Assembly (NCBI GenBank): GCA_011042035.1
Contig: DQZA01000044.1
Span: 1-11,644 of the forward strand
Reading direction: 5' to 3'
Origin: Desulfobacteraceae bacterium
Lineage (GTDB): Bacteria; Desulfobacterota; DSM-4660; Desulfatiglandales; Desulfatiglandaceae
DNA length: 11,644 nt
Part shown: positions 1 through 7,500 of the stretch, piece after piece
Layout: the number at the start of each line of letters is the position of its first letter
Numbering within the stretch: position 1 is the stretch's first letter
The notes under the pieces: model-generated
Told to the model about the DNA's origin: nothing
Seen by the model: only the letters and a program-made list of their open reading frames with translations
Database searches by the model: none
Program-made: the position numbers and the translations under genes

Positions 1-222
1 AGGCTAAGAAGGGTGGACCACTATCTTTCCCTTTTTTTTATCCCCCTTTTCCCCGTAAAAAGGGGGAGACCCTTCCTGAAATGCCAGAGCTGTGGGGCCA
101 TTTCAGATGAATCCGGCCAAACCCTTTACGCAGCAGAAAAGCCTGGCACCAAGTGTCCATATTGTGGTAGAGAGATTGAATCCTCATTTAGATTCTGTCC
201 ATATTGCGGAAGGACCCTCTAA
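1..222 (+). CDS. Zinc-ribbon protein, 5' end cut by window edge
   Basis: The frame is open from base 1 to the TAA at 220-222. A GTG at 13 could serve as a start, but the residues before it (RLRR) read smoothly into VDHYLSLFFIPLFPVKRG. In small bacterial zinc-ribbon proteins this hydrophobic FFIPLFP stretch normally follows a first Cys pair, so I infer that the true start lies upstream of the window. Counting from the GTG, three C-x2-C knuckles are visible: C24/C27 (CQSCG), C48/C51 (CPYCG) and C62/C65 (CPYCG). The last two match the paired knuckles of double zinc ribbons, and the chain ends right after the last one. It probably binds Zn2+ structurally; no catalytic residues are visible and the cellular role is unknown. 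The MFS gene begins 56 bp downstream on the same strand. Confidence 0.7.
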   Translation, partial: RLRRVDHYLSLFFIPLFPVKRGRPFLKCQSCGAISDESGQTLYAAEKPGTKCPYCGREIESSFRFCPYCGRTL

Positions 223-278
223 ACTTATGTTTTGGGGCGGCGTGTCGGATCCATAAGCCCATTTATGGCAGCGAGAAA

Positions 279-1436
279 ATGCGACAAGGAGACACCTTAT
301 GGGATAAACGTTTCGTCCTCATTAACCTCACCCTTTTCTTGATATTCTCAAATATCTCATTTTTTTATCTCTACCCCCTAGCCCTCACGCAAATGGGGTG
401 CCAGCACTTCCTAATAGGGCTTGTGGTGGGAATCTTTTCTGCGGTAACAGTCCTCTCTAGGCCTTTCATGGGAAAACTTGCTGCCAGGCATGGCGAACCT
501 AGACTCATCATTTTTGGAATAACTGCGATACTGGTGGCTTCCTTCAGTTACATCTTTGAACATGCCGTAGACATCTCTGTTATGATTACACGCGCGGTCC
601 ATGGAATAGGCTTCTCTGCCTTCATTGCGGGAAGCTTTTCACTGATAGCCAAGGCCTTTCCTGCCACAAAAAGGGCACAGGCCTATGGTGTGGTGGGGGC
701 AGCCCTCATGGGAGCCGCAGCCCTTTGTCCTCCACTAGGCGAAATCCTCATCAGCAAGAAGGGCTTCGAAGGCCTTTATGCCGTGGCCTGTATAGCAGCG
801 GCCTGCGCCTTGATTCTCATGGCCATGTTTTCCAAGCACATTTCCCTGCCTGTATCCAAGGGTGTACGAACTCCCGTACATTACACCAAGATTATTAGGG
901 ACCACTCCCTTGCCTGGGTACTTCTTTCCACCCTTATATTTGCCCATTGTCAATCAACAGTGCTCAACTTTGTGGCCCTGCTGGCAAGATCAAAAGGGGT
1001 GCTGAGCGGCCCATTCTTCCTCATAACCTTCTCGGTGGCCATATTTTTCCTAATGGGATTCGCCAGAAAGATCGATCGATTTGGAAAAAGACGTTTCCTG
1101 CGCCTTTGCTATCCCCTTCTCATTGCAGGACTGTTTACCCTTCCAGGGAGCATGGGCACAGAATTGTCCTTTGCACCTGCCCTTTTATTTGGTTCTGCCA
1201 TGGGATTTCTGTTCCCTGCACACAATGCACTAGCAGCAGATCATGGTGGGATGACGGAAAAGCCCGGGGTGATGTCACTGTTTACTGCGGTCTATGATAC
1301 CGGCTTCGTAACGGGGGCGGTTGTGTCCGGATGGATTTCCCAACAGATCGGACTTGCACATCTCTTTCTTATGACAGGATCAGTGGCTATGGCCGGATTC
1401 GGGATTGCGCTTTTTTCTCCGATAAAAAGAGATTAG
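279..1436 (+). CDS. Major facilitator superfamily (MFS) transporter
   Basis: Inner-membrane secondary transporter of 385 aa, the normal size for a 12-helix MFS protein. Hydrophobic segments run from about residue 12 (RFVLINLTLFLIF) to 379. The loop 2-3 motif A is recognisable but degenerate (RPFMGKLAARHGEPR, residues 61-75). Its counterpart in the second half is better kept (GFARKIDRFGKRR, residues 260-272). RAVHGIGFSAF (105-115) fits the helix-4 motif of drug and sugar efflux members. I chose ATG 279 because it has a weak GAG 3-5 bases upstream and is followed by LWDKRF, an N-terminal pattern common in the family. The frame stays open to a TTG at 204 inside the zinc-ribbon gene, but those 25 residues look non-coding. 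A better Shine-Dalgarno (AAGGAG, 286-291) points instead to an out-of-frame ATG at 299. The substrate cannot be told. Confidence 0.85.
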   Translation: MRQGDTLWDKRFVLINLTLFLIFSNISFFYLYPLALTQMGCQHFLIGLVVGIFSAVTVLSRPFMGKLAARHGEPRLIIFGITAILVASFSYIFEHAVDISVMITRAVHGIGFSAFIAGSFSLIAKAFPATKRAQAYGVVGAALMGAAALCPPLGEILISKKGFEGLYAVACIAAACALILMAMFSKHISLPVSKGVRTPVHYTKIIRDHSLAWVLLSTLIFAHCQSTVLNFVALLARSKGVLSGPFFLITFSVAIFFLMGFARKIDRFGKRRFLRLCYPLLIAGLFTLPGSMGTELSFAPALLFGSAMGFLFPAHNALAADHGGMTEKPGVMSLFTAVYDTGFVTGAVVSGWISQQIGLAHLFLMTGSVAMAGFGIALFSPIKRD

Positions 1437-1462
1437 GAACTTGAGAAATTGCACGGGCATCG

Positions 1463-1491
1463 TTGACCAGAAGGGACGTTTCTTTTATAAT
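1463..1491 (+). promoter_or_regulatory. Sigma70-type promoter of mdh
   Basis: The -35 box TTGACC (1463-1468) and the perfect -10 box TATAAT (1486-1491) are separated by 17 bp, the optimal spacing. This predicts a transcription start near 1498 and a leader of about 174 nt before the mdh start codon. It is the strongest promoter match in the window. No experimental start site is known to me. Confidence 0.65.
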
Positions 1492-1497
1492 CGTGGC

Positions 1498-1671
1498 GTG
1501 TCTTGCGCGCACGTGATCGCATCACTGAAGGATCAGCCTTTTAGTAGTAAACCCTGTGTGAAAAAGCGGAAATATATATCTTTGACCCCATGCTTCCGCA
1601 CGGGGATTTTCTAACGGGGTAAATCACAAGGTCTGAAGAAATTATGGCAGACATGGAAGGGGGCATTAAAG
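1498..1671 (+). promoter_or_regulatory. Long structured 5' leader of mdh, candidate cis-regulatory RNA
   Basis: Non-coding stretch between the promoter and mdh. Helices readable from the sequence are: GTGAT/ATCAC (1513-1517 with 1521-1525); a long-range helix ACCCTGTG (1551-1558) with CACAAGGT (1625-1632), 7 of 8 paired; inside it GCGGAA (1566-1571) with TTCCGC (1594-1599); and ACCCC (1585-1589) with GGGGT (1616-1620). The last two cross each other, so together they would form an H-type pseudoknot with loops of 13, 4 and 16 nt. A simple hairpin at 1586-1605 competes with both. CTTCC (1593-1597) and CCCC (1586-1589) could also pair with the mdh ribosome-binding site GGAAGGGGG (1655-1663). I do not recognise a named riboswitch class. 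An 11-codon reading frame (ATG 1644 to TAA 1677) overlaps the mdh start. Regulation is inferred from structure only. Confidence 0.35.
1586..1611 (+). other. Terminator-like hairpin in the mdh leader
   Basis: CCCC (1586-1589) pairs with GGGG (1602-1605). After one A-C mismatch, TGC pairs with GCA around a TTCC tetraloop. ATTTTC follows, which is a short U-tract. As an intrinsic terminator it is weak (7 pairs, four consecutive U). Its partner bases are shared with the alternative helices, which is why it could act as an attenuator. It could equally be an incidental hairpin. Confidence 0.25.
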
Positions 1672-2610
1672 ATGGATAAAAAGGTTACAGTAGTTGGCGC
1701 AGGAAATGTCGGAGCTACGGCGGCCATGAGATTGGCAGAGAAGGAACTGGCGGATGTTGTCCTGATTGACATCCTGGAAGGGGTACCTGCCGGGAAGGCC
1801 CTGGATTTGGCAGAAGCAGCACCCATAGAGAAACACGACTCAAAGATCCTGGGCGTTACCAACGACTATACCCAGGCCAGGGATTCAGACATTGTGATAA
1901 TTACTGCTGGCGTCCCGAGGCGGCCGGGAATGAGCAGGGACGACCTCCTGTCCACCAACATGGGTATTATAAGAGATGTCACAAGGGAAGTGGCTTCCGT
2001 AGCCCCTAACTCCATATTGATCATTGTTAGTAACCCCTTGGATGCCATGTGCTACGTTGCGCTAAAGACAAGTGGATTTCCCAAGAATCGAGTCATGGGC
2101 ATGGCAGGGGTACTGGACTCTGCCCGCTTTAGGGCATTTATTGCTATGGAGTTGAATGTATCCGTTGAGAATACCCATGCCTTTGTTCTTGGCGGCCATG
2201 GTGATACCATGGTCCCGCTGCCCAGGTATTCCACTGTGGCAGGTATTCCCATAACCGAGCTACTTTCACCCGAAAGAATTGACGCCCTTGTGGAAAGAAC
2301 TAGAAACGGTGGGGCGGAAATCGTTGGTTTGCTCAAGACCGGGAGCGCCTATTATGCCCCGGCTTCTGCCGCCGTGGAAATGGCCGAAGCCATACTGAAA
2401 GACAAGAAAAAGATTCTTCCATGTGCAGCATATCTTGAAGGCGAGTATGGTATTGATGGACTTTTCGTTGGGGTACCGGTTAAGCTAGGCTCGGCAGGCA
2501 TCGAGGAAATCATCCAGATCAAGCTGACAGATGAGGAAAAAGCTGCGCTTGAAAACTCGGCTTCGGCTGTGCGAAAACTGGTAAAGGACATGGAGCGTCT
2601 CGGACTTTAG
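1672..2610 (+). CDS. mdh: NAD-dependent malate dehydrogenase (LDH-like type)
   Basis: Cytosolic enzyme interconverting malate and oxaloacetate with NAD(H), in the TCA cycle or its reductive form. The 312 aa match the LDH-like MDH family length. The Rossmann glycine motif GAGNVG lies at residues 9-14, and D33 at the end of beta-2 points to NAD rather than NADP. The active-site loop reads AGVPRRPGMSR (79-89). R83 sits where lactate dehydrogenases carry Gln (position 102, LDH numbering), so malate is the expected substrate; R89 is the mobile-loop Arg. N121 (VSNPLD), the D149/R152 pair (VLDSAR) and catalytic H176 (GGHGD) complete the active site. The ATG follows an 8-nt spacer after a strong GGAAGGGGG. 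The gene has its own promoter and long leader, and appears monocistronic. It converges on accDA, with 5 bp between stop codons. Confidence 0.95.
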   Translation: MDKKVTVVGAGNVGATAAMRLAEKELADVVLIDILEGVPAGKALDLAEAAPIEKHDSKILGVTNDYTQARDSDIVIITAGVPRRPGMSRDDLLSTNMGIIRDVTREVASVAPNSILIIVSNPLDAMCYVALKTSGFPKNRVMGMAGVLDSARFRAFIAMELNVSVENTHAFVLGGHGDTMVPLPRYSTVAGIPITELLSPERIDALVERTRNGGAEIVGLLKTGSAYYAPASAAVEMAEAILKDKKKILPCAAYLEGEYGIDGLFVGVPVKLGSAGIEEIIQIKLTDEEKAALENSASAVRKLVKDMERLGL

Positions 2611-2615
2611 TATCT

Positions 2616-4475
2616 TTAGAAGGTTACCAATTTTTTTCCGGATTTTCTCTTTTTCTTCTTTGGCCCGTATCCCATCTTGGTGCAGAAGTCTAGATACTTG
2701 GCAACAGTATATTTCATGTCCTTGCGCTCACAGACCTCCTGTATGCCCCTGATCCTGTGGTAGTAATTTAGGCTTCTATATATGTCCTTGGATATCTGAT
2801 ACAGGGAATCTGACCTAACCAGCTCTTCATCCACCTCAAAACCCCTTGCAGCCATTACGCGGGGACCTGCAAAAATCACGAGGGCATTGGGCTCCGCAAT
2901 CACAATATCTCCCAGTGCAGCGTAACTTGCTATGGCCCCCCCGGTGGCGGGGTCTGCTAGAATCGAAATATAGGGGAGTCCATGGCGTTTCAGCCGATTT
3001 ACTGATTCAGTGGTCTTTACCATCTGCATCAAGGCCGATATGCCCTCATACAGCCTCGCCCCGCCAGAGCAACACAGACTAACAAAAGGCAGGTTTTCCT
3101 GAATGGCATAATCCACGGCTCGGCGAAACTTCTCCCCAAATACAACACCCATGGAACCGCCACAAAAATAGAACTCACTCACCGCTATTACCACCCTAAA
3201 GTGGTGAATCCTTGCACTGCCAACCACCAGAGATTCCTTAAATTGGGATCGTCCTTCCTGCCTGGCCAAAAAGTCTCTATAATAATCCGTAATGGAGTCC
3301 TCATCCAGGAGCTGAAACACGGTCAAGTTTCTATGAAGTTCGTGGAAACTGCCCGGATCTGTGAGGCAATCTATCCAGCCAGAGGCATCTAAGGTGTATG
3401 AAAACCCGCATTCAGGGCAAACATTGTGGTTTTCAAGAAAACGTTTTAGGGGAATGAGCTTGCCGCACCCACCCCTTCGTTTTCCTCCGGATGTCATACC
3501 GCATTCGACATACTCTACACCCTCCTCTTCGGGGCGAATGTCGCCGTAGTGGTCTGCCACCTCTGTGAGACTACTGTGGTCTACTATCTTGATATCTGGA
3601 GGAGGTTTTCTAAAGGCCTTTTTCCAAGGCTTTTCAATGTAGCGTTTGAGATCATGAAGTGGTCCACTCTTCTTGTATATGCCGTATTGTTTTGCCCTTG
3701 TTTCCCTCTTCTTTATCAAGCGCTTGATACGAGACCGAGACAGGTCTTTTATGGCTCTGTTCAAAAAATTCTTCACGTTTTCCGCCATGCCTTGGCAATC
3801 GGTAACATCTTCAGGCGAGGACACTACCCTATCTATCACCCCTAATGCTCGAAGCTCCCTTGCTGTGGGCTTAAGTATGGAGAGGGCATCATCTATCCGG
3901 CTTGGGTCTCGAAAAATAATGGATGCCATACTTTCAGGGGGCGCCGTGGCATAAAGGGCGTCTTCCATCTGGGCCCTAATATCTGTTACCTGTATTGCCA
4001 GGGCTCCCCCACTGCCACCTTCCCCAAGTATTAGCGATATGGTTCTCAGCGGTATGGTAAGAAATTCCCTGATCAGGTGTGAGATGAAAAAGGCCTGGAA
4101 TCTCTGCGCCGAATACATGGAAATGTCAGCACCGTAAGTGTCGATAATAGAAAAAATATAAGTGCTGTCTTGATTCATTGCCCGTGCCTTTTTCAGCATT
4201 GACAGAATAAAGGAATGATCATCAGAGGTGAGCATCCCGCGGTTTAAAACTGCAAGATCTCCCTTGGTCTTGAAGTCCTCAGGCTTGGGTTTTTGCTGCG
4301 CTATGACATATAGGTCCTTCTCCATGAAGTTGGCTACGCCAGCTACCAAGGAACCGCTCGGAGTGTCAAAATAGTCGAACTCGGGAAAGAGCTTTTCGAT
4401 TATATCCGAGGCTCTTGGCCTATAAGGGTGCCTGGTTCTCTTTTTGAATATTTCAACAAGATCAACCTTGGTCAT
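2616..4475 (-). CDS. accDA: Fused acetyl-CoA carboxylase carboxyltransferase, AccA-like then AccD-like
   Basis: A single 619-aa chain joins both carboxyltransferase halves, which transfer CO2 from biotin-BCCP to acetyl-CoA to give malonyl-CoA for fatty-acid synthesis. Residues about 12-270 are AccA-like: RHPYRP at 15-20 and the oxyanion motif GEGGSGGALAI at 151-161. Residues about 320-545 are AccD-like: a zinc ribbon (C325, C337, C353, C356), GGSMG (439-443), SGGARLYEG (470-478), DPATGGAIAS (508-517) and FAGPRV (535-540). The AccA N-terminal helical arm (roughly 80 residues in E. coli) is absent. The AccA loop DTPGAYPG reads DTYGADIS (112-119). The zinc ribbon has C-x11-C instead of C-x2-C. 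The usual AccD ending (LPxGFQxSEF) is replaced by an unrelated tail rich in Tyr and Lys, ending KKKKRKSGKK. ATG 4475 has GAGG six bases upstream. Such fusions are known in Desulfobacterota; acetyl-CoA as substrate is inferred. Confidence 0.85.
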   Translation of the reverse strand: MTKVDLVEIFKKRTRHPYRPRASDIIEKLFPEFDYFDTPSGSLVAGVANFMEKDLYVIAQQKPKPEDFKTKGDLAVLNRGMLTSDDHSFILSMLKKARAMNQDSTYIFSIIDTYGADISMYSAQRFQAFFISHLIREFLTIPLRTISLILGEGGSGGALAIQVTDIRAQMEDALYATAPPESMASIIFRDPSRIDDALSILKPTARELRALGVIDRVVSSPEDVTDCQGMAENVKNFLNRAIKDLSRSRIKRLIKKRETRAKQYGIYKKSGPLHDLKRYIEKPWKKAFRKPPPDIKIVDHSSLTEVADHYGDIRPEEEGVEYVECGMTSGGKRRGGCGKLIPLKRFLENHNVCPECGFSYTLDASGWIDCLTDPGSFHELHRNLTVFQLLDEDSITDYYRDFLARQEGRSQFKESLVVGSARIHHFRVVIAVSEFYFCGGSMGVVFGEKFRRAVDYAIQENLPFVSLCCSGGARLYEGISALMQMVKTTESVNRLKRHGLPYISILADPATGGAIASYAALGDIVIAEPNALVIFAGPRVMAARGFEVDEELVRSDSLYQISKDIYRSLNYYHRIRGIQEVCERKDMKYTVAKYLDFCTKMGYGPKKKKRKSGKKLVTF

Positions 4476-4510
4476 GTTTGCCTCTTTTTTTAAGATTACG
4501 GTATGCTTTG

Positions 4511-4537
4511 ACTATACAGAATTGACAAAAAAGTCAA
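4511..4537 (-). promoter_or_regulatory. Possible accDA promoter with overlapping inverted repeat
   Basis: In the 106-bp gap upstream of accDA, the minus strand reads TTGACT (4537-4532), 15 bp, TATAGT (4516-4511). The boxes are good but the spacing is short. The -35 box lies in the inverted repeat TTGAC-N6-GTCAA (4522-4537), where a repressor could sit. An alternative -35 (TTGTCA, 4528-4523) has only a poor -10. The predicted leader is about 28 nt. Read-through from the upstream AsmA-like gene is equally possible, because I see no terminator in the gap. Confidence 0.3.
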
Positions 4538-4581
4538 ATAGATCCGGTCGCAAAGAAAAGTTCCAAGGATATGAGACATCT

Positions 4582-7500
4582 CTAGTGTAAAGGGCTATCC
4601 AGCTCGGTCGCGGGAATAGGCTTTCCCATCCTTGAAAGCTTTTCTATCATCCTCCTTATGTTCTTAAACAGCCGGACAGGGGTAAGAAATGCTCTTCTCA
4701 AGAAAAGAAGTGTGCTCTTCCCCATGTTTTTGAATGGTACATACTCAACATCTGGGTCGCTCCAGGACCCTCTCACTTTAAAATAATAAACCAACAAGGC
4801 CCTGTCTTTCCCTGTTAGTATATAGCCCACTAGGGGGATCTTACTAAGAATTGAGTCAATGGTAACAAATGGCTGCGCACCAAGATCGACCTTTATTTTC
4901 TTAGTGTTAAGATCCAACTTGCCACGGGCTACAGCATTCAATACCGGGCTTGACATGACAACTTGCTCTGATGTAGCAATTCCATCCTTTATTTCTATGC
5001 TGCCCTTTATTTCCTTGAAATAAAGCCCCCCTTTAGAAAGATTGGGAGGTTTTTTGGCAAATATTTTTTGAACGCTCAAAAAATCCAGCACCTTAATAAG
5101 AACGGTAGATTTGAAGATCTTTCCCTTTTTTATTTCAAAATTGGCTTCACCATTAAGACGTCGAATAAAATCTCCCAGATTTTTCCCCTGTGAGGTGAAA
5201 AGGGCTTCCATGTTGAGGGTACCCTCCAAAAAAGGCACCCCTTCATCGAGCTCGTGAATGAAATCTTGCACAGGCACTTGGTTCACTTTAACATAAGAGC
5301 TAAGATAGTATCCCCTTTTGTCTTCTTTCTTAAGGTAGCCAACCGCAGATATCTTAATGTGGGGAGAGGATAGTGTGCATTTTTCCAAATGAACAGTATC
5401 CCGCTTCACAACACCTGAGGCTTCTAGTCGGCCTACTTCCATAGAACCAAAGCTGGTGCGAGAGACATTGACAGTGAAGCGTATATTTGATCCCCCAGGG
5501 AGTATTCCCACCGGCCCTGTCTTCGGGGCCTTCCACACCTTCATATTTTTGACTATTATTGGGCGAAGATCCAGCTCCGGGAGCCCCATCTCTACGTTAC
5601 CCGTAATTCTATCCCACCCCTTGAGTCGACCTGAAATAAAGACGGGCAGCCCCGCTACCTCTACCCTCATGCAATTGAGACTTATCTCCTTTCCATTGAA
5701 TGTAATACCAACAGGACAATTCCTAAATGGGGTAATTGTTCTTCCTTTACGCACGGTCAGCCCATAGGCATTGAAACTTCCAAACAGCAAAAACTTCCGA
5801 ATTTCCCAGTTTTTAATCTCTGCCTTCAAATTACAGTCAAAACCACTTGAAATATGATAGACTGCCTTGCGGCGGGAAAGTTGCAGATCATTGACAGAGG
5901 CCTGCTTGGCGAAAACAGTAGCCTTCATGACCCCGCCTTTTACGTCATACTGAGCTGATCCTTGGATGAAACCTTTATCCTGAAGCCAAATAATGTCCTG
6001 CAAATTGATATATCCATCTTTTGGCTTTGAAATGCTCACAAAAAGTTTGTCCCCCTCACGTCCATGTACGCTAACAGGCCCAGCCCGAAACATTACGCCC
6101 CCCAGATTTACCCATCCCTGGAGCGAAACCTTATGCGGAGTTCTCTCCAATGAAAAAGACAAAGAACTTGGCCCCGAACTATGAATATCCACGTATCCTA
6201 AATGGAACAAAGCTCCATTGAGAGCCCCTAGATCACCCTTACCTTGGGCTGCCAGGCTCACATCCGACAAGTTATCATTAGCCCTACCCACAATTCCCAA
6301 TTCGCTGTCAGCACCCTCAACCGTACCTTTGAACCTGTAACCCAAACCCTGCCTGTATAGTACCTCTGCATCTCTTATTGTTATGGGAATAGAACCATAG
6401 TTGAGCTCACAAACCTCACTTTTTAAACCACCCCACTCAAAAACAAAACTTGAACCACCAACAAGCCTTCCGCCTAATCGAACACTTGATGCACCTGATA
6501 ATTCTTTCACATCCTTCAATATGTATGAGACCCTTTCTGAAACGAACTGCGAAGAAAAAAGTTCGGGAAGTTCTGCCAGTGCCAACTTTCCTTCAACTTT
6601 GATCCGGGCCTCCACTTTGCTTGCATAGAGGTCAGGGATTTCCATGCTGCCCGTGGTGACATGGGAGCTGCCATAGCTCCCCTTTACCCCTGAAACGATG
6701 AGCCTTCCGTTGGAGATGCAAAGCCTTCCCGAACTTCCTCTGAATGAAAAAGGCTTCTCATCTTGGAGGGCACTCAAATCCTTCCAAACAACCCTAAGCG
6801 ACAGACAAGATCGGTTGGCAGGTACGTTGAGAGCCTGGAGCTGATCTGTGGTCCCTTCGACGCAAAATTTCTCCACTTTGACCTTGCCGTCCGATAATAC
6901 CGGAAAAAGCTTCTTTGTTATCCAAGGTCCAACCAAAGGATCAGGGAATATTCTTCTAAATTCCACGTAAGGAAGAAACGGCGTGGTTATTTTCAATTTC
7001 AGCGCCTTGGAAGGGACATTAAAGTTTGTCGAAAAGGAGCCACTAAGACTTATTCCAGATCCATTCAAGGTGAATTCAGGTACCACAAAGGAACCATCCT
7101 TATAAGTGCTCGAAAAAATCAATGATAGGGAAGGGAAATTATATGTCTTCTGCGTCAAAGAAGACCTGAGGCAAAATTCGAGATTCTTACTGGCAATGGA
7201 TACATTTGTGTGGAGTTCATCTTTCTTGAGTGTCAACCGCGCCTTCACGTTGGCCTCGCCACCCTTGGGCACCACATCATGGCTTCCTGGAAGCCACGAA
7301 ACCGGAATGGATAGGCCGTCCAATTCCAGATCAGCAAAGGACAATGCATTATGGCTCTGGGAATCAAGCCTTCCCTTAACCCTGATTAAACAGGCCTTGC
7401 CTCCAATGCTCAGATTTCCTTTTGCAGAAATTCTAAAAGAAGGTCCTCCTCCCAGTCTGCTCAATAAAAATTCAAGCCCTGACAAATTAATACCTCGGTC

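Noticed and set aside
204..278. Upstream TTG start for the MFS transporter, overlapping the zinc-ribbon gene
   Set aside because: The extra 25 residues are not hydrophobic, do not fit an MFS N-terminus and overlap the end of the zinc-ribbon gene in another frame.
1493..1506. TGGCGTGTCTTGCG as a sigma54 promoter
   Set aside because: Only eight bases separate the GG and GC elements; sigma54 promoters require ten. A near-perfect sigma70 promoter lies directly upstream.
1513..1525. GTGA-N5-TCAC, looking like a CRP/FNR-type site
   Set aside because: CRP sites need a 6-bp spacer and FNR sites a different half-site. It is also downstream of the promoter -10 box, so it is better read as an RNA stem in the mdh leader.
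2616..4475. Alternative reading of the carboxyltransferase as a propionyl-CoA/methylmalonyl-CoA-type beta chain
   Set aside because: Domain order is reversed and the zinc ribbon is present, both features of the AccA/AccD type rather than of PccB/MmdA chains.
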